The notes under the pieces: model-generated
Told to the model about the DNA's origin: nothing
What the model saw: the letters and a program-made list of their open reading frames with translations, nothing else
Database searches by the model: none
Shown here: in pieces, positions 51,264-60,473 of the stretch
Numbering within the stretch: the stretch's first letter is position 1
How the letters are laid out: the number at the start of each line of letters is the position of its first letter
Program-made: the position numbers and the translations under genes
Assembly: GCA_040883315.1 (NCBI GenBank)
Contig: JBFLKU010000012.1
Coordinates: forward strand, 1 to 64,000
Length of the DNA: 64,000 nucleotides
Source of the DNA: JAFGUF01 sp040883315
GTDB lineage: Bacteria; Bacillota; Clostridia; Christensenellales; UMGS416
Direction of reading: 5' to 3'

Positions 51264-52892
51264 TTAGTCAATAACATCCCATTCATTTATTGTGTTGTAT
51301 GCATTGTCATCTTTCACATCGCTAACATTTACTATTCCGCCTCTCGTCAGCAAAGTATTAGTTCTGAAAAACAGACTTATTACAGGCACGTCTTCTACTA
51401 GCAGGTTTTGCAGCTGTCCGATGGCAGTTTTTAGTTCAGCCTCTGTGGACTGTTCCATTATGTTTTCCAGCAGCTCATCCATCACTTCAGATGAATAGCC
51501 GGACAGATTTCTGACTCCTTCAGTCTTAAACATCTTTCTATAGTCAGGCAGCTCATCAACATAAAATCCTGCCAAAAGAAGGTCATAGTATCCTTCCTTT
51601 ATTCTTGTGGGAAATAAATCCCACTCTGCTGTTCTGATATTTATTTTAATTCCTATCTCAGCCAGCTGCTTTTGGATTATAACGGCCGATTCATATCTTA
51701 GTGAATTGTATTCACTGCTATTTGTCAGCAAATCCAGAGTAAAGTCTGTATATACACCATCTGGGGATATATTGAAGTATAAATCATCTTCGTTTTCTTT
51801 TTTCCATCCTGCCAAAACCAAAAGTCTCTTTGCCTCTTCAATATCTTGCTCGTATCCAGTAACAGTTCCTTCATATAGCCATGATGACGGCTGAATAGGC
51901 GACTCTGTGATTACTGCGTGGTTTACATAAACATTGGATATTATCTCCTGTCTGTTTATGCCAAGTGCAATAGCCTGACGCACCTTTTTGTCACGCAGCA
52001 GAATATTGCCAGCGATGTTTGGCATCAAAAATTCATAATAGTTTGTATTGTATTCAAATGCGTTTATGCCTCCGCCTTCTCTTATCTGCGTAACTGATGT
52101 ATCATCCGTTGCAATAGCATCTATTTGCCCAAGAGACATTGCAGAAAGTGCCAAATCTGAGTTGTCATATATCTCACCAATCACGGTTTTTATCTCCGGC
52201 AGTGTTTTCCACCAGTTCTCGTTTGACATCAGTTCTATTCTTACTCCTGGTCTAAAATCGGATGCATAGAAAGGGCCTGTGCCCACAGGGACAGATGGCT
52301 GCACTTCGCCAGCAGTAAAGCCTGCATCATATGGGAGAATAGGAAAATCCATCCCCATTAATAGCCCATAGAAAGGCATATAGGTTCTTATTTCCAGTGT
52401 TCTGTCGTCTATTCTCTCCCAGCTTTTTATGTATCCCATCACTCTGCAGTGTATAGAAACTTCTTTTATTTGATTCATTAAATCCAAAGTAAATACAACG
52501 TCCTGTGCATTTATCTCTCTGCCGGTGTTTTGCCAGTACACTCCATCTCTTATTATAAAAGTCCACGTTGTACCTTCTTCATCAGATCTCCATGATTTTG
52601 CTAGACATGGCTGCGGCTTGTTGGAGTCATCCATCTCTATCAGCGGCTCATATATCAAATTATACAGACTCAATGTGTCTTTTTTTTGCACAAAATATGG
52701 ATTTGTGCTTTCTATTGTCGATGGCACCGGCACTTTCATTGTTGTGCTAGCCCCCAGCCAGTCTTCCACTACTGCGGGTGGTGTAGGAGTGGGCTCCACT
52801 ACTTTCAGTCTGCTAGTTGGTGCGCATCCTGTAAATATAAACATCAAAATTAAAACTAATATATATATTCTAATTCTATTTGATTTCATCAA
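51264..52892 (-). CDS. Peptide-type ABC transporter substrate-binding lipoprotein
   Basis: A 542-residue family 5 solute-binding protein (OppA/DppA type). The signal peptide ends at a lipobox (IFTGC, about residue 23), followed by a Pro/Thr-rich linker and the conserved LAKSWRSDEEGTTWTFIIRDGV region. No permease or ATPase genes are adjacent. It overlaps coaE by 17 bases, which suggests cotranscription with polA-coaE. Confidence 0.9.
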   Translation of the reverse strand: MMKSNRIRIYILVLILMFIFTGCAPTSRLKVVEPTPTPPAVVEDWLGASTTMKVPVPSTIESTNPYFVQKKDTLSLYNLIYEPLIEMDDSNKPQPCLAKSWRSDEEGTTWTFIIRDGVYWQNTGREINAQDVVFTLDLMNQIKEVSIHCRVMGYIKSWERIDDRTLEIRTYMPFYGLLMGMDFPILPYDAGFTAGEVQPSVPVGTGPFYASDFRPGVRIELMSNENWWKTLPEIKTVIGEIYDNSDLALSAMSLGQIDAIATDDTSVTQIREGGGINAFEYNTNYYEFLMPNIAGNILLRDKKVRQAIALGINRQEIISNVYVNHAVITESPIQPSSWLYEGTVTGYEQDIEEAKRLLVLAGWKKENEDDLYFNISPDGVYTDFTLDLLTNSSEYNSLRYESAVIIQKQLAEIGIKINIRTAEWDLFPTRIKEGYYDLLLAGFYVDELPDYRKMFKTEGVRNLSGYSSEVMDELLENIMEQSTEAELKTAIGQLQNLLVEDVPVISLFFRTNTLLTRGGIVNVSDVKDDNAYNTINEWDVID

Positions 52893-53493
52893 CTATTTCC
52901 TCCAAAAGCACCTTTATGTGCCTTATTGTGTTTTCAAGGCTATCACTTGTGTCTATCACTCTATTGGCTTTCACTCTCTTTTCTGCGTCGCTCATTTGGT
53001 TATTAATGATTTTTGCAGCTTGTTCATATGAAAGCCCGTCTCTTTGCATCACTCTTCGTATCTGCTCGTCTACTCCGCAGACCAAAAGCCACACTTGGTC
53101 ACAGTCCTCATCTATTCCTGTTTCAAAAAGCAGCGGAGCATCAATAAACACTAGCTTGACGCCAGCTTTTTCATATTCCAGTACTTTTTCTTTTATTTTA
53201 TTTATTATTATTGGATGCATCAGTCCGTTTAGCTTAATAAGGTCTTCTTCATTGCTAAATACTCTGTCTGCCAGCATCTTTCTGTCTATTGTAAAATCGT
53301 CTCGCACATAGTCATTGCCAAAATATCCTACTACTTCATACCAGCCTTCTTTATATGGCTCCAGAATCTCTCTAGACACTAAATCTGCATCTATTACCAT
53401 CATTCCAGCCTGTTTCAGCACTTTGGTTACTGTGCTCTTTCCTGTGGCTATACCGCCTGTTAAACCAATTATATATATTTTATTTCGCTTCAT
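52876..53493 (-). CDS. coaE: Dephospho-CoA kinase
   Basis: A 205-residue kinase that makes CoA from dephospho-CoA. The P-loop is GLTGGIATGKST, followed by IDADLVSREIL and VFIDAPLLFE. The frame opens 10 codons earlier, but ATG 53493 fits the family and lies just before the polA stop with AAGGA upstream. The pairing with polA is common in Firmicutes. Confidence 0.95.
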   Translation of the reverse strand: MKRNKIYIIGLTGGIATGKSTVTKVLKQAGMMVIDADLVSREILEPYKEGWYEVVGYFGNDYVRDDFTIDRKMLADRVFSNEEDLIKLNGLMHPIIINKIKEKVLEYEKAGVKLVFIDAPLLFETGIDEDCDQVWLLVCGVDEQIRRVMQRDGLSYEQAAKIINNQMSDAEKRVKANRVIDTSDSLENTIRHIKVLLEEIVDEIK

Positions 53494-56050
53494 ACCAGTT
53501 CTTTCCTTCCGAAATGTCCACAACTAATGGACAATCCAGCTCAAAAACGCTCTCCATCTCTTTCTTTAGTATTTTCTTCACCTTGTCTATTTCGCTCTTG
53601 TGTGTGTCTATTATAAGTTCATCGTGAACCTGTAATATCATATTGGACTGCATGTTTTCTTTTTTCAATTTATCATGAACAGCAATCATTGCCAGCTTTA
53701 TTATATCAGCTGCACTGCCTTGTATAGGTGCGTTCATGGCTATGCGCTCTGCTGCCTGCCGCCTCGTGTAGTTGGTAGCCTTCAAATCCGGAAGATATAC
53801 ACGCCTGTTGTAGAGTGTTTCAACATATCCGGTTTCTCTGCCGAATTCTATTGTTTTGTCCATGTATTCTTTTATGCCAGGGAATGCTTCCAAATATTTT
53901 TTTATAAATTCCCCAGCTTGGCTTGTGGGAATATCCAACTGTCTGGCTAGCCCAAAGTCGCTGATGCCGTATACGATTCCAAAATTTACTGCCTTTGCTG
54001 AGGATCTCATGCTTTTTGTCACGTCCGCTAAATCCACATGATAAACCTGTGCAGCAGTATTTGCATGAATATCTACTTTGTTTTTGAATGCTTGTATCAT
54101 GTTCTGCTCTTTTGCAATATGTGCCAGCACACGAAGCTCTATTTGTGAATAGTCTGCACAAACCAGAATATATTCATCTGAATTTGGCAAGAACGCCTTT
54201 CTGATAGCCCTGCCCTGTTCCGAGCGTATAGGTATATTCTGCAGATTGGGATCTGATGAGGAAAGTCTGCCGGTCACAGCCCCTGCTTGGTGCAGCTTGG
54301 TGTGCAGCTTGCCAGTAGTCTTATTCACAATCGGAATCATACCATCTATATATGTGCTCTTTAGCTTTGCAACCTGACGGTATTCAATTATTATAGGAAT
54401 TATTTCATGGCTTTCATATAGCTTTTCAAGCACATATGAATCAGTAGAATATCCAGTCTTTGTTTTCTTAATTACATCCAAGCCCATCTTTTCAAATAAT
54501 ACTTCTCCAAGCTGTTTGGGTGAGTTTATATTGAACTCCACTCCTGCTAGTTTGAATATTTCTTGTTTTGTTTTCTCTATTTGGCTGTCGAGCTCTCTGC
54601 CCATTTCCTTAAGAACATTTATGTCTACCCTAAATCCACACTTTTCAATATCATACAGCACCTTAGTCAGCGGAAGCTCCACTTCATCATAGAGCTGAGA
54701 TAAATTTCTCGAAGCAATCAGCCTTTTTTGTTTTTTTGCAAGAGCAAACATATTGAAAGCAGGCGAATTGTTCTTATCAATAAACAGCTGGCTTTCTATC
54801 AGGTAGTCGTAGCCTCGGCTTATATTATTGCTAAGAATATATGCACCTAGATATGTATCAAATACTTTTCCTTCGTATTTTATGCCAGCCGACTCGAAAA
54901 ACTCTATATATTCCTTTAAATTAAATACTATTATCTCATTGGAGTCGTTTATAGCATCTTTTAAGATTTCCATCAGGTTTTCCATCTCGAATCCATTGCC
55001 TAGCAAATCTATCATCATGGAAAATCTATATTCATTTTTATTGCCGGAAATGTAGAAGTAGTCTTTATCTCTATATAATGATACAGCTTCTGCGTTCATC
55101 AGCTTTGCAGCTATCTCGTCACACTGGCTTTTTTCCTGTACAGTAATAATCTCATTCACTAAAGATTCAGTTTGTCCATCTGTTCCTGTGGACTTTCTTA
55201 TCTTTTTAATCATTGAGCCAAATCTTAGCTCCTCAAGTTTATTTATAACATTTGTATCTTCAAGGTTTTTTAGCGTGCATTTTTCTATATCCACGTTTAT
55301 TTCTACATCTGTTTTGATAGTTGCAAGCACTTTTGAAACATAAGCCATTTCTTTATCGTTTTCCAGCTTCTCTTTCAGCTTTCCTTTTATGTTCTCGATG
55401 TTTTCATATACACCTTCCAGTGTAGAATAGTCTTCCAATAGCTTTAGTGCTGTCTTTTCTCCCACGCCTTTTACACCGGGGATATTATCGCTGCTGTCGC
55501 CCATCAGCCCCTTCATATCTATAATCTGGCTAGGCTTAAGAGAATATTTTTCATTCAGCTTTTCTTTATCGAATATCTGTACTTCGCTTATGCCCTTTAC
55601 AGTCATATAAACATTTATATTGTCATCAATCAGCTGCAGAATGTCCCGGTCTCCAGTTACAATCATTGATTTATATCCCTGTTTTGCAGCTCTTTTTGAT
55701 AGTGTGCCCAAAATGTCGTCTGCCTCGTATGTAGGCATCTCCACTATCTTCACTTCCATTGACTTTAATACATCTTTAATTAAATCAAACTGCGGACGCA
55801 GCTCATCTGGTGTTGCGCTTCTATTGGCTTTGTAGTCTTCATATAAATCATTGCGAAATGTTTTTTCATGCATATCAAAAGCCACAATAATATGAGATGG
55901 AGTAAAGTCATCCAGAGCTTTCAAAAACATATTCAGAAATCCATATACAGCATTCGTATATATTCCCTTGTCATTTGGAGAAGGTGACATAGAATAGAAT
56001 GCCCTGTACATCAGGGAATTGCCATCTATTAACATTAATGTTTTATCCAT
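53480..56050 (-). CDS. polA: DNA polymerase I
   Basis: An 856-residue family A polymerase with an N-terminal 5'-3' exonuclease domain (1-290; DGNSLMYRAFYSM, VTGDRDILQL), a degenerate 3'-5' exonuclease domain (about 300-465) in which the DxE motif is not found, and an intact polymerase domain (DYSQIELRVLAH, KAVNFGIVYG, QVHDELI). Loss of proofreading residues is usual for Firmicutes PolA. It acts in Okazaki fragment maturation and repair. Confidence 0.97.
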   Translation of the reverse strand: MDKTLMLIDGNSLMYRAFYSMSPSPNDKGIYTNAVYGFLNMFLKALDDFTPSHIIVAFDMHEKTFRNDLYEDYKANRSATPDELRPQFDLIKDVLKSMEVKIVEMPTYEADDILGTLSKRAAKQGYKSMIVTGDRDILQLIDDNINVYMTVKGISEVQIFDKEKLNEKYSLKPSQIIDMKGLMGDSSDNIPGVKGVGEKTALKLLEDYSTLEGVYENIENIKGKLKEKLENDKEMAYVSKVLATIKTDVEINVDIEKCTLKNLEDTNVINKLEELRFGSMIKKIRKSTGTDGQTESLVNEIITVQEKSQCDEIAAKLMNAEAVSLYRDKDYFYISGNKNEYRFSMMIDLLGNGFEMENLMEILKDAINDSNEIIVFNLKEYIEFFESAGIKYEGKVFDTYLGAYILSNNISRGYDYLIESQLFIDKNNSPAFNMFALAKKQKRLIASRNLSQLYDEVELPLTKVLYDIEKCGFRVDINVLKEMGRELDSQIEKTKQEIFKLAGVEFNINSPKQLGEVLFEKMGLDVIKKTKTGYSTDSYVLEKLYESHEIIPIIIEYRQVAKLKSTYIDGMIPIVNKTTGKLHTKLHQAGAVTGRLSSSDPNLQNIPIRSEQGRAIRKAFLPNSDEYILVCADYSQIELRVLAHIAKEQNMIQAFKNKVDIHANTAAQVYHVDLADVTKSMRSSAKAVNFGIVYGISDFGLARQLDIPTSQAGEFIKKYLEAFPGIKEYMDKTIEFGRETGYVETLYNRRVYLPDLKATNYTRRQAAERIAMNAPIQGSAADIIKLAMIAVHDKLKKENMQSNMILQVHDELIIDTHKSEIDKVKKILKKEMESVFELDCPLVVDISEGKNWYEAK

Positions 56051-56083
56051 CTTAATACCTCATATTTTGTGATTATATTTCAT

Positions 56084-56112
56084 TTGACAACATAGGATTA
56101 TAATTATATTAT
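56084..56112 (+). promoter_or_regulatory. SigA promoter of bioY
   Basis: TTGACA (56084-56089) and TATTAT (56107-56112) with 17-bp spacing, about 30 bases before ATG. GAGGT lies eight bases upstream of the start codon. Confidence 0.75.
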
Positions 56113-56142
56113 GTTTTAAACTAATTAAAAGCGAGGTAATTT

Positions 56143-56709
56143 ATGTCTAAAACATTCACAAGTAAAAACTTGGCGTATTCTGGCATTTTTCTAGCACTAT
56201 TATGCGTAACGGGCATGTTCAGCATTCAGCTCACTACCATTAATCTATCTTTACAAATTGCTATTATTTTTATTTTATCATGTCTGCTAGAAAAAAAGCT
56301 TGCTGCGCTTACCGTTGTTGCCTATCTCATATTAGGGCTTGCTGGTTTACCTGTGTTTTCCAAAGGCGGCGGATTCGGCTACGTTTTCCAGCCTAGCTTT
56401 GGTTTTCTTCTTGGATTTGTAGCTGGTGCCTTCATCCTATCCAGCATATACTCATCCAAAAAAATAAAAAGCAAATTATTAGCATACATTGTAGGAATTA
56501 TAGCATCTTTGCTGGTTGTATATATACTAGGTGCTACATACATGTACTTTTTGCTAAATTTCTACATGGACGTTGACTACACTGTAATCAAGACACTTTC
56601 TGTAGCTGTAATACCATTTATTCCTTTTGATATTGCCAAATCCGTTCTCGCTTATTTCATAATTATAGCACTTGAAAAGGCCACTGGCAAATCCCAGCGA
56701 CCTTTATAA
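56143..56709 (+). CDS. bioY: Biotin transporter S component BioY
   Basis: A 188-residue membrane protein with about six helices. Typical BioY segments are AYLILGLAGLPVFSKGGGFGYVFQPSFGFLLGF and the C-terminal PFIPFDIAKSVLA. It binds biotin and works with an ECF module encoded elsewhere. It stands alone on the plus strand and ends 3 bases from the convergent ftsZ. Confidence 0.94.
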   Translation: MSKTFTSKNLAYSGIFLALLCVTGMFSIQLTTINLSLQIAIIFILSCLLEKKLAALTVVAYLILGLAGLPVFSKGGGFGYVFQPSFGFLLGFVAGAFILSSIYSSKKIKSKLLAYIVGIIASLLVVYILGATYMYFLLNFYMDVDYTVIKTLSVAVIPFIPFDIAKSVLAYFIIIALEKATGKSQRPL

Positions 56710-56712
56710 TTT

Positions 56713-57915
56713 CTATCTTTTTCTACGCAGGAATGGCGGTACATCCAGGTCATCCTCATCAATAGTATTTTTGTTTGGTGAGTAGCTTGGCGGGTTGTAC
56801 TCCTCCTCGTATGAAGGGTTTCTATCCCTAGCAGATGCGTCTTCGCCGAAATATGACGGTCTGTTTATTCTATTTCCAAAGTTTTGAGCTGCAAATGATT
56901 GTTCGCCGCGAGATGCTTCATCCCTAGTTGGGGATAGCTGTCTGCCTCGTGCCTGCTGGCTGGCCTTTGTGAAGCCTGTTGCAATAACAGTAATTCTTGC
57001 TTGATCTTCCAAGTCTTCGTCAATGCCAGCACCAAATATAATATTTGCATCTGCATCAGCAGCCTGCGAAATCAGCGATGCCGCTTCTTCTATTTCCATC
57101 AATCCAAGTGATGCATCACCTGAAACATTAATTAGAACGGATTTAGCCCCGTCAATTGAAGTCTCCAGCAATGGGCTTGAAATAGCCTGACGTGCTGCTT
57201 CCAATGCTCTGTTTTCGCCTGATGCCAGTCCTATGCCCATGTGTGCTATGCCCTTGGAGCGCATAATTACTTCAACATCAGCAAAGTCTAGGTTTATTAA
57301 TGAAGGCTGTGATATCAAGTCTGATATGCCTTGTATACCTTGGCGAAGTACATCATCACATACTTTGAATGCATCCATCAAAGATGTGCCCTTGCCAACC
57401 ACCTTCAAAAGTCTGTCATTTGGAATAACAACCAATGTATCTACAAACTGTTCCAGCTCTTTTGCGCCTCTTTCGGCGTTGTTTTGCCTTGGTTTTCCTT
57501 CAAAAGCAAACGGCTTGGTAACAACAGCTATTGTTAAAATGCCCATTTCCTTTGCTATCTCTGCCACAACCGGTGCAGCACCTGTTCCTGTGCCGCCGCC
57601 CATACCTGCAGCTATAAATACCAAATCAGCACCTTTTAAATGCTGAGATAATTCTTCTCTGCTTTCCTCTGCTGCTCTTTTGCCAGCATCGGGATTTGCA
57701 CCTGCTCCCAGTCCTCTGGTCACTTTATCACCAATTTGAATCTTTTGGTTGGCTTTAGACATTAAAAGAGCTTGTTTATCTGTATTTACTGCGATAAACT
57801 CCACGCCTTTTAGCCCTGCTTCGATCATTCTGTTCAAAGCGTTATTTCCAGCTCCGCCAATGCCAAAAACTTTAATCTGTGCAAATTGTGCTACATCAAC
57901 ATCAAACTCTAGCAC
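56713..57915 (-). CDS. ftsZ: Cell division protein FtsZ
   Basis: A 400-residue tubulin-like GTPase. The tubulin signature GGGTGTG is at 106-112 and the T7-loop region NLDFADV at about 210. A Ser/Arg/Asn-rich linker (about 320-385) leads to the C-terminal tail DLDVPPFLRRKR that binds FtsA and other partners. The start is GTG with AGGAGG upstream, 35 bases after ftsA. Confidence 0.97.
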   Translation of the reverse strand: MLEFDVDVAQFAQIKVFGIGGAGNNALNRMIEAGLKGVEFIAVNTDKQALLMSKANQKIQIGDKVTRGLGAGANPDAGKRAAEESREELSQHLKGADLVFIAAGMGGGTGTGAAPVVAEIAKEMGILTIAVVTKPFAFEGKPRQNNAERGAKELEQFVDTLVVIPNDRLLKVVGKGTSLMDAFKVCDDVLRQGIQGISDLISQPSLINLDFADVEVIMRSKGIAHMGIGLASGENRALEAARQAISSPLLETSIDGAKSVLINVSGDASLGLMEIEEAASLISQAADADANIIFGAGIDEDLEDQARITVIATGFTKASQQARGRQLSPTRDEASRGEQSFAAQNFGNRINRPSYFGEDASARDRNPSYEEEYNPPSYSPNKNTIDEDDLDVPPFLRRKR

Positions 57916-57950
57916 TTATGTTACCTCCTATTGAAATACAAAAGTATTTA

Positions 57951-59111
57951 TCAGTTTCGTTTATTTATTTTTTTGAGGGATATTTCCTCATTGTCCTCAT
58001 TTAGTACATAGTCCATTGATACACATAAAGAAGTGTATTGAACGTTCGCTTGTATAGGTCTTACTGGCTTCAATATATTTATATTCTCGCCTAGCATCTT
58101 GCTGCACATGCCTCGTGCCCCCTGCATCCTGGATATTCCGCCTCCTGTAATATAGACACCGCAGCGGTTGTTTATTTCAACACCCACTCTGTTGGCATCT
58201 CCTTTTACAGTGGATATTATCTCGTTCAGCCTGTTCATTACGACAGTCTGAGCTTTATCCACAGGAAACTGCACTTTTCCGTTCTCGCCGTCCAGCATAA
58301 TCTTATTTAGCCCTAGCGAGTCCATGCCGACTGCTACATTTCTTTTTATCAGCTCAGCAGTATATATGTCTTTTTCCAAAAACACCATTAGATCCGATGT
58401 AATATGAAATCCGCCTACAGGCACATTTCTGTGTGCAATCACTTTTTCATCTTCGCATATTATTATATCGGTGCTGTAGTAGCCCGTATCAATAATAATA
58501 TTTGATTTTTTGCTTGAATGATTATTAATATATTGTGAGTATGATGCGGTTACAGGTATAAATCTATCAACACCGATACCTAATCTATCCAATATATCTG
58601 CAATATCCTGCATGAAAACAGTGTCTACGGCAGTGTATGAAATATAGGCTTCCACCACTCTGGCAAACTGCCCAATTGGTGAGACTCGCCTGTTCATTCC
58701 ATCAAGTAAGTATAACACAGGTTGAGAATTAATAACAGTATATTCTTCCGGCCAGCTGACCTGCGACATACCTGCATTAATCAAGTTTTCAATATCTAAT
58801 TGGCTGATTCTGCCGCCTAAATCATCTGTCAAAACCTCTGCTTTTACAAAGCATGTCAAGCACCATTCTCCGGGGATTACTACGTTCACCTGCTTTATCT
58901 TTTTGCCGTTTTGATTTTCTGCATCTTTTTTAGAAAGATAAATGCTCTCTTCCAGATCTTCCGGCGAAAGCCAAACGCCATTCCTGAACCCTGCATATTC
59001 ACAAACACCAAGACCATAGTATTCTACGCCATAGTTTGTATTCTTTCCAATCAATGTAGAAATCTTGGAAGTACCAAAATCCATTACTGCAGTTGTTCTG
59101 TCAAAAATCAC
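57951..59111 (-). CDS. ftsA: Cell division protein FtsA
   Basis: A 386-residue actin-like ATPase: phosphate 1 motif in AVMDFGTSKI, an SHS2-like subdomain, phosphate 2 in IDTGYYSTDI and the adenosine motif YITGGGISRMQG. It is divergent and lacks an obvious amphipathic membrane-targeting helix at its lysine-rich C terminus. The start is GTG with a perfect AGGAGG. Its position before ftsZ supports the identity. Confidence 0.85.
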   Translation of the reverse strand: MIFDRTTAVMDFGTSKISTLIGKNTNYGVEYYGLGVCEYAGFRNGVWLSPEDLEESIYLSKKDAENQNGKKIKQVNVVIPGEWCLTCFVKAEVLTDDLGGRISQLDIENLINAGMSQVSWPEEYTVINSQPVLYLLDGMNRRVSPIGQFARVVEAYISYTAVDTVFMQDIADILDRLGIGVDRFIPVTASYSQYINNHSSKKSNIIIDTGYYSTDIIICEDEKVIAHRNVPVGGFHITSDLMVFLEKDIYTAELIKRNVAVGMDSLGLNKIMLDGENGKVQFPVDKAQTVVMNRLNEIISTVKGDANRVGVEINNRCGVYITGGGISRMQGARGMCSKMLGENINILKPVRPIQANVQYTSLCVSMDYVLNEDNEEISLKKINKRN

Positions 59112-59189
59112 GTTTTCCTCCTGAGTGAGCTATCCACTAAAATACCACTTTGGCATAATGCTTTCTATATAATATCAAATAATTCATTA

Positions 59190-59247
59190 AAAATAAATAA
59201 AAAAAACATATTTTCTTAAAAAAAACGTCAAATTCGTTTAAGAAAAT
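59190..59247 (-). terminator. Terminator between ftsQ and ftsA
   Basis: On the minus strand ATTTTCTTAAACG pairs with CGTTT...AAGAAAAT, with a short T bulge, followed by a tract of eight T residues. It should split the division cluster into two transcription units. Promoter elements before ftsA are weak. Confidence 0.7.
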
Positions 59248-59271
59248 GATATTTTTTTCCATAAATATGCT

Positions 59272-60453
59272 TTATTCTTTGTAGAATGTATCATCACCAG
59301 GCACTATCACAGTACAATCTGTATCATTTTCCATAATAAGCCTTTGTATCGCAATCTTTACTACCTTGAATTTATTGGTCATATTGCTAGTATCGCCTAT
59401 TTTAAATCTTGTGCCGGACGTGCTTTCCATGGTTATATTGGTTGTATTATTTATATTTATGCTTTCAAGCTCTGAGATGCAGTTCGTTTCTATCATAGAG
59501 CTAATCATCATCTGCAGTACTTCTAGCTTTCTTATTTCAGAGTCATCCAGTTCCTTGCCTATTTCGGCATTTCCTATATCAATTCCATATATTCTAGGCA
59601 AATCTCCGTTCAAATAGCTGTCTTCTATTGCGAGGCAAATATTATCCTCTCCTATTAGAGCACATTTTTGAGATCCTTTCAGAACAATATAGCAAATGGG
59701 CGGTCTTTCACGAACATATATCTCCAAAGTATTCGGCCATATTTTCTTTATTTCCACCACTTCTATCATGGGCTTTTGTCTCTCAAAAGTTTCGACAATG
59801 TCTTCCTTTTTCACCTTAAACATGCTTTCCTTGTATTCAATACCGCACAGTGTAGTGATTTCATGATATTTAATCGTATCGTTGCCTATAATAGTTATAG
59901 TTTCTACAACATATTGACTAAAAACGAAAACAGTAAAACCAATTAAAAAAATGCTCATCGCAGCAATTATAATGAAATTGACCAAATTTCTAGGAAGCGG
60001 ATCCGACTGCCTTGAATATTTTCCGCTTGATCTCCTGTCAAAAGGTTTATCAGTTGCTCCTTCGTCATATTCCTCATAGTCTTCATACTCGTCAAATTCA
60101 TCATAATCAGATTCTTTTGCTTCATCGTATTCATCATATGTATTTATTTTAAATCTTGATGGATATTCATCTGCACTTTCTTTTTTATTAAATTCGTCTT
60201 CTGAATCGTTAATAAAATCTCTGCGCGATCTTCTTAATCTGTCTGCTCTGCCTCTGTTTACTCTTGAATTTCTATCAAATGCTTCTTTTGGGGCATCGTT
60301 ATCATAGCCGCTATCATAGTCTTCAAATTCATCAAAGTCTTCTTCTTTTGAATGTTTAGCAGCACGTCTAAGCAATTCTTCTCTTTCTAGTTCTTTTTTA
60401 TGCTTAGCTTCATCATAGCTTATTATATTATTTTTTTTCGAATGTTTTGCCAC
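59272..60453 (-). CDS. ftsQ: Cell division protein FtsQ/DivIB with long acidic N terminus
   Basis: A 393-residue protein with one membrane helix (about 158-180), a POTRA domain (about 184-252, ITIIGNDTIKYHEI) and a beta domain. Unusually, 155 residues precede the helix on the cytoplasmic side, dominated by Asp, Glu, Tyr and Arg. It is assigned to FtsQ/DivIB by domain order and position between ftsW and ftsA. Confidence 0.88.
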   Translation of the reverse strand: MAKHSKKNNIISYDEAKHKKELEREELLRRAAKHSKEEDFDEFEDYDSGYDNDAPKEAFDRNSRVNRGRADRLRRSRRDFINDSEDEFNKKESADEYPSRFKINTYDEYDEAKESDYDEFDEYEDYEEYDEGATDKPFDRRSSGKYSRQSDPLPRNLVNFIIIAAMSIFLIGFTVFVFSQYVVETITIIGNDTIKYHEITTLCGIEYKESMFKVKKEDIVETFERQKPMIEVVEIKKIWPNTLEIYVRERPPICYIVLKGSQKCALIGEDNICLAIEDSYLNGDLPRIYGIDIGNAEIGKELDDSEIRKLEVLQMMISSMIETNCISELESININNTTNITMESTSGTRFKIGDTSNMTNKFKVVKIAIQRLIMENDTDCTVIVPGDDTFYKE

Positions 60454-60473
60454 AGTTTCTCCTTAAAATAATA

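Noticed and set aside
56051..56142. BirA operator before bioY
   Set aside because: Only loose similarity to the TTGTTAAC-spacer-GTTAACAA pattern; not convincing.
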